Below are positions 58,020 through 64,000 of a DNA stretch of 64,000 nucleotides, piece by piece. The position numbers were made by a program, and so were the translations under genes. Numbering within the stretch: the first letter of the stretch is position 1; the number at the start of each line of letters is the position of its first letter. Under the pieces are notes generated by a model. That model worked only from the letters and a program-made list of their open reading frames with translations. It made no database searches and was not told the origin of the DNA. The stretch lies in contig JBLHSG010000001.1 of assembly GCA_047626725.1 (NCBI GenBank), positions 1 through 64,000 of the forward strand, written 5' to 3'. Origin of the DNA: Ascidiaceihabitans sp034111945 (GTDB lineage Bacteria; Pseudomonadota; Alphaproteobacteria; Rhodobacterales; Rhodobacteraceae).

Positions 58020-58436
58020 TTATTTGGTGCCGTCAAGACCAGCAGCGGCTTCGCTGATCAATGTGTCCAAGTTGCGGTCACACTGCAGGTTGAACGCTTC
58101 GATTGCGTTTGTCATTTGCGATTCTTCTGTTGTGTTGTCTTCGTCGCCGTCAGCTTTGGCACCCGATGTGGTGTCGCCATCTGTCGCTTCGGCAGCGGTT
58201 GTTGTGCCAACAGAATCTTCGGTTGCTTTTGGCTCGCCGTCGCCGGCCACGCCGTTCATGCCATCGTCAATTTCATTAATCGCCATGACTGCAACTTTGT
58301 TCTGATCTTCAGCGCTCAGGTCTTTGTACTGAGCACAGGTCATTGTCGCCATGTCCAAGTGTGCAGCGGCAAACGCCGGAACAGACATAGAACCAAGCAA
58401 AGCGGCAGTAGCGGCGGTTTTGATAAACGTTGTCAT
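58020..58436 (-). CDS. HdeA-like periplasmic protein with acidic insert
   Basis: 138 residues with a signal peptide (MTTFIKTAATAALLGSMSVPAFA). The mature ends resemble HdeA: MTCAQYKDLSAEDQNKVAVMAINEI before, and NAIEAFNLQCDRNLDTLISEA after, giving the two-cysteine pattern of the acid-stress chaperone. Between them is a ~45-residue Thr/Asp/Glu/Gly/Ala-rich low-complexity stretch (residues ~50-98) that ordinary HdeA lacks. It may be a periplasmic chaperone or structural protein; family assignment is tentative. The ATG at 58436 gives the signal peptide, so longer starts are rejected. Confidence 0.6.
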   Translation of the reverse strand: MTTFIKTAATAALLGSMSVPAFAAAHLDMATMTCAQYKDLSAEDQNKVAVMAINEIDDGMNGVAGDGEPKATEDSVGTTTAAEATDGDTTSGAKADGDEDNTTEESQMTNAIEAFNLQCDRNLDTLISEAAAGLDGTK

Positions 58437-58618
58437 TGTTAAAAATCTCCAAGTTTTAGGTTCGAAGCAGTGTTGCTCCGTTGGAATATCAACCGCCAAC
58501 GCGCCCAATTGGTTCCAAACTATTCTGGGGATTTCGCAAATTATAACTACAAAATGCGCCTCTGGTCATAGCCTGCTGGGTTTTCGAGGGCGTTAATTAA
58601 ATTCATTAAAAACAAATG

Positions 58619-58645
58619 ACCCGGGCGCATGATACGCTCGGGCCA
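58619..58645 (-). terminator. terminator after amtB
   Basis: On the - strand, a GC-rich stem (CCGAGCG...CGCCCGG, one mismatch) is followed by ATTTGTTTTT, about 35 bases after the amtB stop. Confidence 0.7.
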
Positions 58646-58680
58646 ATGATTTTCTCGTTCAAACGAAGGAGGAAGGAGCC

Positions 58681-60015
58681 TTAGCCTTTGGAGAACTCAG
58701 GATAGGCTTCCATGCCCATCTCGCTCACATCAAGGCCAGTGATCTCTTCTTCTTCACCGACACGGATGCCAACAGTCACCTTCAGGATCATCCAGACGAT
58801 GCCAGATGCGACCACGGTAAAGACACCGACCACCAGGATTGAATACAGCTGAACAATCATCGATGCGTCAGGGTTCGTCAGAACCACGGCGATGGTGCCC
58901 CAGATACCTGCAAACAAGTGCACGGGGATCGCGCCAACCACGTCATCGATTTTCAACTTATCAAGGAATGGAACCGCAAAGACCACGATCACACCGCCAA
59001 AGCCGCCGATCAATGTCGCCACACCCAAGGATGGTGTCAGCGGTTCGGCCGTGATGGACACGAGGCCCGCCAATGCGCCGTTCAAGATCATCGTCAGGTC
59101 AGGTTTTTTGTACAACAGTTGTGTCAGGATCAGCGCAACCAATGCACCACCCGCAGCCGCCGCGTTTGTGTTGGCAAAGATACGCGAGATGTCAGCCACA
59201 TCGCCCACAGTGCCCATCGCCAATTGCGATCCACCGTTAAAGCCGAACCAACCCATCCACAGGATAAACGTACCCAGTGTCGCCAGTGTCAGGTTTGATC
59301 CCGGCATTGGAATGGTCTTGCCGTCTTTGTATTTGCCCAAACGTGGTCCAAGGATCAGTGCGCCGACCAAAGCCGCCCAGCCACCAACAGAGTGCACAAC
59401 AGTGGAACCCGCAAAGTCGAGGAAACCCATTTCGTCCAAGAAACCACCGCCCCATTTCCAAGAGGCTTGGATTGGGTAGATGATGGATGTCAGAACGATT
59501 GTGAACGCCAGGAACGGCCACAGTTTGATGCGTTCAGCCAATGCGCCAGACACGATCGACGCGGTTGCCGCACAGAACATCAACTGAAAGAAGAAATCAG
59601 AACCGGTGGATGCATAACCGTAGTCATCCGCGCCTGCCGATGTCACACCGACGGCTTCCAGAACACCAACGCCAAAGACGCCAGACAGCACCCCTTCGAC
59701 TGACCAAGTCCCGAGCGGGTACATCAGGTTATAGCCGATCAGGTAGTAAAACACCGATGCCAGCGAAAACAGGCCCATGTTCTTTGTCAGCTGCATCGTC
59801 ACGTTTTTGCCGCGCACAAGGCCAGCTTCTAACATGGCGAAACCGGCGGCCATAAAGAACACCAGAAAACCGCCCACAAGGAACAGCAACGAGTTCAGAA
59901 TAAAGACGGTGTCAGTTGACGCATTCACACCCGGAACCGGGCCGTCCTGCGCCAATCCGAGCGTCGGTAGGGCGGCAATCGCTGCAGCACCGACAAGAGG
60001 TTTGATTAGTTTCAT
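58681..60015 (-). CDS. amtB: ammonium transporter
   Basis: 444 residues. A cleavable N-terminal signal (MKLIKPLVGAAAIAALPTLGLAQ) precedes eleven membrane helices. Conserved Amt stretches are VFFMAAGFAMLEAGLVRGKNV, DFAGSTVVHSVGGWAALVGALILGPR (with the pore His), FILWMGWFGFNGGSQLA and PVHLFAGIWGTIAV (second pore His). It conducts ammonium across the inner membrane and is gated by GlnK. glnK lies 26 bases upstream on the same strand. The C-terminal cytoplasmic tail (GEEEEITGLDVSEMGMEAYPEF) is the GlnK-docking region. Confidence 0.95.
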   Translation of the reverse strand: MKLIKPLVGAAAIAALPTLGLAQDGPVPGVNASTDTVFILNSLLFLVGGFLVFFMAAGFAMLEAGLVRGKNVTMQLTKNMGLFSLASVFYYLIGYNLMYPLGTWSVEGVLSGVFGVGVLEAVGVTSAGADDYGYASTGSDFFFQLMFCAATASIVSGALAERIKLWPFLAFTIVLTSIIYPIQASWKWGGGFLDEMGFLDFAGSTVVHSVGGWAALVGALILGPRLGKYKDGKTIPMPGSNLTLATLGTFILWMGWFGFNGGSQLAMGTVGDVADISRIFANTNAAAAGGALVALILTQLLYKKPDLTMILNGALAGLVSITAEPLTPSLGVATLIGGFGGVIVVFAVPFLDKLKIDDVVGAIPVHLFAGIWGTIAVVLTNPDASMIVQLYSILVVGVFTVVASGIVWMILKVTVGIRVGEEEEITGLDVSEMGMEAYPEFSKG

Positions 60016-60041
60016 GTTTCCGTTTCCCTATTGAGCAGCGC

Positions 60042-60380
60042 TTACAGCGCGTCTTCGTTGGTTTCGCCGGTGCGCACGCGCACAGCTTGTTGCACGTCGA
60101 CGACAAACACTTTGCCATCGCCAATTTTACCGGTGTGCGCTGCCTTCGTGATGGTCTCGACCACTTGGTCGACCATGCCCTCGGGCACGACCAGTTCCAG
60201 TTTGATTTTTGGCACAAAGTTCACCGCGTATTCTGCACCGCGATAGATTTCGGTGTGTCCGGATTGTGACCCGAACCCTTTGATTTCCGTAACCATCATG
60301 CCACGGACCCCAGCGGTGGTCAGTGCTTCGCGCACTTCCTCCAGCTTGAATGGTTTGATTGTTGCAATGATCAGTTTCAC
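60042..60380 (-). CDS. glnK: nitrogen regulatory PII protein GlnK
   Basis: 112 residues, a full PII protein. It has MKLIIATIKPFKLEEVREAL, the T-loop with the uridylylation Tyr51 in GHTEIYRGAEYAVNF, and the C-terminal GKIGDGKVFVVDVQQAVRVRTGETNEDAL ATP/2-oxoglutarate site. It senses nitrogen state and blocks AmtB. GTG start with AGGGG upstream. The upstream 265 bases to the divergent PBP gene contain several TGTGC/GCACA half-sites that could bind NtrC, but no perfect site is seen. Confidence 0.95.
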   Translation of the reverse strand: MKLIIATIKPFKLEEVREALTTAGVRGMMVTEIKGFGSQSGHTEIYRGAEYAVNFVPKIKLELVVPEGMVDQVVETITKAAHTGKIGDGKVFVVDVQQAVRVRTGETNEDAL

Positions 60381-60645
60381 TACTTTTTCCCCTATGATTG
60401 GCGCAAAGATGTTGCGCAGCGTTGTGCCAACAAAAGGTCAAATCAACACGGCGGCGTGAACCGTTGGGACGGTTTTTGGGGATGGAATGAAGAGCATTTG
60501 CACATTTTTTGCGCACAAATCGACTACTGCACAAAAAATAGACGAAAATCTCATGACGGCCTGCACAACGAACGGACTGACATTTCCCAAAGGCCACGTT
60601 ATTAAGAGGCAACAACTATGAAAAACAGAGCCGGGCAGGCCATTT

Positions 60646-62829
60646 ATGAGTGATTCCTCCAAGCGTAGGCGCCCTTTGGTCGCTGACAAACGCACTACAT
60701 CCGCGAAATCGAAACCTGTGGCGCGAAAATCCGCCGCTCGTAAAAAACCGCGCAAGCCTAGAAAGCCAGCGCGCGGCGGCATTTTGGGGTTCTTCCTGCG
60801 GGTGATCCGTTGGATTTTGCGACTGATCTGGAAAATCACGTGGCGCAGCGGCGTTGTTGTGGCTTTGGTTCTGATGATGGCGGTTGGCTATGTGTTCAGC
60901 ACGTTGCCCGCACTGGATAAATTGCTGGATGGTCGGGCGCGTGGTTCGGTCATTCTTGAGGATCGATACGGCGATACATTCGCGTGGCGTGGTGACCAGT
61001 TTGGCGGCGCTGTGCGTGCTGACACTGTGTCGCGCCACCTGAAAAACGCCGTTGTCGCGACCGAAGACAAACGGTTCTATCGCCACTTTGGCCTTAGCCC
61101 GCGCGGCATTGCCAGTGCTGTGCGCATCAACCTAAGCGAAGGGCGCGGCCCCTTAAGTGGTCACGGTGGATCAACGATAACCCAACAAACCGCAAAGCTG
61201 TTGTGCCTTGGCGTTGAATACGATCCGAGCGATTGGAAAAACGAGGCAGAATACGTCCGTGATTGCCGTCGTGGATCGCTAAGCCGCAAGGCAAAAGAAG
61301 CGATTTATGCGCTGGCGATGGAAGCCAAATATTCCAAGGATGACATCCTGTCGATTTACCTGAACCGCGCCTACATGGGTGGCGGTGCCTACGGGGCCGA
61401 AGCCGCAGCGCAGCGGTATTTTGGAAAATCATCGCTGGTTGTCGACATTTCCGAGGGGGCGATGCTGGCGGGTTTGCTGACGGCGCCATCTAATTTGGCC
61501 CCAACCCAAAACCTCGAAAGATCGCAAAACCGCGCGGCAACTGTAATCCGTTTGATGCGCGAACAAGGGTATGTGTCGAGGGCCGAAGAGACCGCAGCCC
61601 AAGCCAACCCAGCCGTCCTGTCGCAAGCCGCCCAGAAACAAGCTGGCGGGTATTTCGCCGATTGGGTCATGGCGTCCGGCCCTGAGTTTTTCACCCGCAA
61701 CACCACCGAAGATGTGATCATCAGCACCACCCTAGATCAACGTCTGCAAAAAGCGGCCGAAGACGGCTTGCAGTGGATATTCGACAACAAGGTGCGCGAA
61801 GGGTCCAAGGCACAGGCCGCAATTGTCGTGATGAGCGCGGATGGCGCTGTACGTGCGATGGTGGGTGGCCGCGAAACCAAAGTGGTTGGTGCATTTAACC
61901 GCGCGACCCAAGCACTGCGCCAGACCGGATCGGCGTTCAAACCGTTTGTCTACGCTGCGGCTTTGGACCTTGGCTATTCGCCCCTGGATACGTTGGTCGA
62001 CGAGCCGACGTGCTGGAATACGCCCGGTTCGGGGAACTGGTGCCCTAGAAATTACACCAACCGGTTTGTCGGGCAGGTGACGTTGACGGACGCGCTAAAG
62101 AACTCGTTGAACATTCCTGCGGTCAAAGTCTCCGAAAGCGTGGGCCGCGATCTGGTCCGGCGTGTGGCGTCTGATTTTGGCATCCAAAGCGATTTGGCGG
62201 CTGGCCCTGCCTTGGCGCTGGGCGTGTCGGAAAGCACCTTGATCGAGATGACAGGTGCCTACGCAGGTATTCTGAACGGCGGTTCTGCTGTGGCACCTTT
62301 TGGTTTGGTTGAACTGCGATTGCAGGGCGACACCGAACCTTTGATGGGGACGGGCGGCGGCATTCAAGAACGGGTCATTCAAGAAAGTTCAGCCGCGCAA
62401 TTGGTCTGGATGATGGAAAAAGTCGTGAGCGAAGGCAGCGGCAAACGTGCGCAGTTCGGCAATCGCGAGATCGCGGGTAAAACCGGCACGACCCAAGGCG
62501 CAAAAGACGCATGGTTCATCGGATTTACCGGTGATTACGTGACCGGCGTTTGGATGGGGTACGATGACAACACCAAGCTGAAAGGCGTGTCAGGGGGCGG
62601 TCTGCCCACAGATATCTGGCGCGAAGTGATGATGCGTGTGCATGAAGGTGTGCCGCAAAAACCGCTGCCGATGAGCGCGCCGATTGGTGCCACAAATGTT
62701 CTGGAAACGGGGCCAGCCGTGCCGCAAACCAACGAAGGTATCATCGAGAACCTGTTGCGTGATTTGCTGGGTGGCGGTGGTGGCGGATCAGGCAGTAACG
62801 GCCCCGCACCATCTGGCGGGGACCGTTAA
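60646..62829 (+). CDS. class A penicillin-binding protein (PBP1-type)
   Basis: 727 residues. A very basic N-terminus (residues 1-45, many Lys/Arg/Ala/Pro) and one membrane anchor (GVVVALVLMMAVGYVFSTLP) come first. A GT51 glycosyltransferase domain follows, with VATEDKRFYRHFGLSPRGIASA (catalytic Glu140) and GGSTITQQTAKLL. The transpeptidase domain has SAFK (Ser429), SLN (KNSLNIP) and KTGTTQ. It polymerises and crosslinks peptidoglycan. The C-terminus is a Gly/Ser/Pro-rich tail. Length is shorter than E. coli PBP1a, without the OB insert, as in PbpC/PBP1c-like alphaproteobacterial forms. Confidence 0.9.
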   Translation: MSDSSKRRRPLVADKRTTSAKSKPVARKSAARKKPRKPRKPARGGILGFFLRVIRWILRLIWKITWRSGVVVALVLMMAVGYVFSTLPALDKLLDGRARGSVILEDRYGDTFAWRGDQFGGAVRADTVSRHLKNAVVATEDKRFYRHFGLSPRGIASAVRINLSEGRGPLSGHGGSTITQQTAKLLCLGVEYDPSDWKNEAEYVRDCRRGSLSRKAKEAIYALAMEAKYSKDDILSIYLNRAYMGGGAYGAEAAAQRYFGKSSLVVDISEGAMLAGLLTAPSNLAPTQNLERSQNRAATVIRLMREQGYVSRAEETAAQANPAVLSQAAQKQAGGYFADWVMASGPEFFTRNTTEDVIISTTLDQRLQKAAEDGLQWIFDNKVREGSKAQAAIVVMSADGAVRAMVGGRETKVVGAFNRATQALRQTGSAFKPFVYAAALDLGYSPLDTLVDEPTCWNTPGSGNWCPRNYTNRFVGQVTLTDALKNSLNIPAVKVSESVGRDLVRRVASDFGIQSDLAAGPALALGVSESTLIEMTGAYAGILNGGSAVAPFGLVELRLQGDTEPLMGTGGGIQERVIQESSAAQLVWMMEKVVSEGSGKRAQFGNREIAGKTGTTQGAKDAWFIGFTGDYVTGVWMGYDDNTKLKGVSGGGLPTDIWREVMMRVHEGVPQKPLPMSAPIGATNVLETGPAVPQTNEGIIENLLRDLLGGGGGGSGSNGPAPSGGDR

Positions 62830-62833
62830 AAGT

Positions 62834-63430
62834 TTAGGACGCTTTTTTCAGCGCTGCGATCATCTTGTCGATGTCACCGCCGTTGCGATCCAACAGCGCG
62901 CCAACTTCGGTGCGTTCGGTCAGCAGCAGGTTGATGCCTTCGATGTACATGTTGAAAAACAGGTCTTTGCCCGAACGATCAGAAACGTGGAACGTGACAT
63001 CGAAAGGTGACTGGCCTTGCAGCTTGGCCAAGGTTTTGACCTCGTACCACTGTTTGACTTTCTTGACGCCTTTGACCTCGAGCTGGCCACCGATGAATTC
63101 GCGAAAGCGACGGCCATATTTACGCGAGATGTAACCTTGGAACGCCGAAGAGAACGCGGATTTTTGACGCGAAGTTGCGCGTCGTCCGTCGTTGCCCATG
63201 GCGTAGGCCGAAATATACGAGGTGTCAGAATAGCGCGCAAAGATGCGTTCAAATTCGCGAAACATCGATGGTTCGGATTTGCCGGATGCGATTACTTTGT
63301 TGATGTCAGCCACCAACGAGTCGATCAGGGATTCAGCGCGCGATTCGTTTAGTGCGGATGCCGCACCTGACATAAACGGAAGCATGCCAAAGCCTGCAAT
63401 TGCAGTACTGATAAAAGAACGACGTTTCAT
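62834..63430 (-). CDS. mlaC: MlaC-like phospholipid-binding periplasmic protein
   Basis: 198 residues with an N-terminal export signal containing twin arginines (MKRRSFISTAIAGFGMLPFMSGAASA), which may be a Tat signal. The mature part has the MlaC/Ttg2D pattern: REFERIFARYSDTSYISAYAMG, FQGYISRKYGRRFREFIGG and VKKVKQWYEVKTLAKLQGQSPFDVTFHVSDRSGKDLFFNMYIEGINLL. It carries phospholipid between outer and inner membranes in the Mla system. It lies 2 bases downstream of mlaA on the same strand. Confidence 0.9.
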   Translation of the reverse strand: MKRRSFISTAIAGFGMLPFMSGAASALNESRAESLIDSLVADINKVIASGKSEPSMFREFERIFARYSDTSYISAYAMGNDGRRATSRQKSAFSSAFQGYISRKYGRRFREFIGGQLEVKGVKKVKQWYEVKTLAKLQGQSPFDVTFHVSDRSGKDLFFNMYIEGINLLLTERTEVGALLDRNGGDIDKMIAALKKAS

Positions 63431-63432
63431 TT

Positions 63433-64000
63433 TTAAAACCCTTTTGTATCCAGTTCGAATGGATCAATTTCACGATTTGATGTTTCATCACCCAGATCGA
63501 AACGGCGATTTTGCAGATAGATCAGACGCGCCTGTGCGTAGCTGTCGGCGCTTTCATATAGGATCGAATCTACTGTGTCGGAATAGCGGTCGCGATCACT
63601 AAGGCGCGATGCAACGCTGGCACCTGTGCCGTAGTATTTTTCGGGACTGTCGACCGCATAGCTAAGCGGGTTGGTGAACAGGTCTACGATTTTGCCGGTG
63701 GTGTCGCGTTGTGTTGACGGGCCTAGGCCGGGCAATTCGATGTAGGGTCCTTCGCCGACGCCCCAAGTGTATAGGGTTTCGCCGAAATCGGTGTCTTGTT
63801 CTGGCATGCCAAATTCGGTGGCCGCATCAGCAAAGCCGCCAAAACCCAAAACCGTGTTTGTCAAAAAGCGGGCCGTTGCGACGCCTGCGCCTTTCATATC
63901 ACCCTGAAGCAATGAATTGACCACAACGCTGGGCTGCCCAAGGTTCTGCGCAAAATGGCCGACAGAATCTTCGATTTCGTCAGGAACAATCTGAGAATAA
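63433..64000 (-). CDS. mlaA: MlaA/VacJ-family lipoprotein (C-terminal part; runs off the window)
   Basis: At least 188 codons are present; the N-terminus, with its lipoprotein signal, lies beyond position 64000. Family stretches are VVNSLLQGDMKGAGVATARFLTNTVLGFGGFADAATEFGMPEQDTDFGETLYTWGVGEGPYIELPGLGPSTQRD, which is the classic MlaA core, and the later DPFELD end. MlaA removes misplaced phospholipid from the outer leaflet of the outer membrane and passes it to MlaC. The reading frame stays open to the window edge, so the apparent GTG at 63924 is internal. Confidence 0.92.
   Translation of the reverse strand, partial: YSQIVPDEIEDSVGHFAQNLGQPSVVVNSLLQGDMKGAGVATARFLTNTVLGFGGFADAATEFGMPEQDTDFGETLYTWGVGEGPYIELPGLGPSTQRDTTGKIVDLFTNPLSYAVDSPEKYYGTGASVASRLSDRDRYSDTVDSILYESADSYAQARLIYLQNRRFDLGDETSNREIDPFELDTKGF

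Noticed and set aside
60381..60645. A sigma-54 promoter before glnK (TGGCAC...TGC on the - strand)
   Set aside because: The spacing between the GG and GC elements is one base short of the consensus, and the NtrC-like half-sites are imperfect.
60618..60653. An 11-codon upstream ORF overlapping the start of the penicillin-binding protein gene
   Set aside because: Short, without a strong ribosome site; could be chance.
1..64000. tRNA, rRNA, CRISPR array or prophage
   Set aside because: No cloverleaf-like conserved TPsiC sequences, regularly spaced repeats or phage structural genes were seen on either strand.

Overview
The window looks like chromosomal DNA of a marine alphaproteobacterium of the Rhodobacterales (Roseobacter group). 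This rests on gene content and neighbourhoods: an alphaproteobacterial leuC/leuD/leuB region broken by small genes, glcDEF, rsfS-rlmH, glnK-amtB, DUF1523 and DUF599 proteins, mlaC-mlaA, and a GT14-type glycosyltransferase next to a sulfotransferase. Base composition judged by eye is moderate (mid-50s % GC). I see no tRNA, rRNA, CRISPR array or prophage.

Region 1 (1-4555): the end of an IS3-family insertion sequence cuts a TRAP-transporter permease gene. A tight + strand set follows: formamidase-like hydrolase, glutathione S-transferase, double-cupin protein, flavin amine oxidase and a TetR regulator. Region 2 (4583-21728) is an aromatic-catabolism supercluster with three ring-cleavage routes. 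hpaE-hpaD-hpaG-hpaH serve homoprotocatechuate meta-cleavage. A fumarylacetoacetase/homogentisate dioxygenase operon lies on the - strand with a divergent MarR regulator. pobA-pcaC-pcaH-pcaG serve 4-hydroxybenzoate and protocatechuate. Directly behind hpaH is a 1070-residue self-sufficient reductive dehalogenase with its own FMN/NAD(P)H reductase and [2Fe-2S] domains. This suggests that halogenated phenols are dehalogenated before they enter these routes.

Region 3 (21751-28585): leuC, leuD and leuB on the - strand, with a membrane protein and a secreted endonuclease/phosphatase-fold protein between leuD and leuB. Two secreted cyanovirin-N-type lectin genes sit on the opposite strand beside leuD. 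Region 4 (28731-43687) is mostly housekeeping and carbon metabolism: MscS channel, rsfS, rlmH, glycolate oxidase glcD-glcE-x-glcF, two tandem secreted trypsin-like proteases, an Hsp20 gene behind an apparent heat-shock promoter and ROSE-type RNA thermometer, gabD-abrB, and a creatinase.

Region 5 (43910-51394) is a one-direction cluster with no function I can name: coiled-coil protein, 370-residue protein, AAA+ ATPase, a 449-residue protein, two membrane proteins. It contains a small-gene insertion bounded by a duplicated piece of the ATPase 3' end. It is the best candidate for an undescribed multi-protein system. Region 6 (51408-64000): GT14-like glycosyltransferase facing a sulfotransferase, GDSL hydrolase, smpB, a glycine-zipper protein, sseA-aminotransferase, an HdeA-like periplasmic protein, amtB-glnK, a class A penicillin-binding protein, and mlaC-mlaA (mlaA runs off the end).
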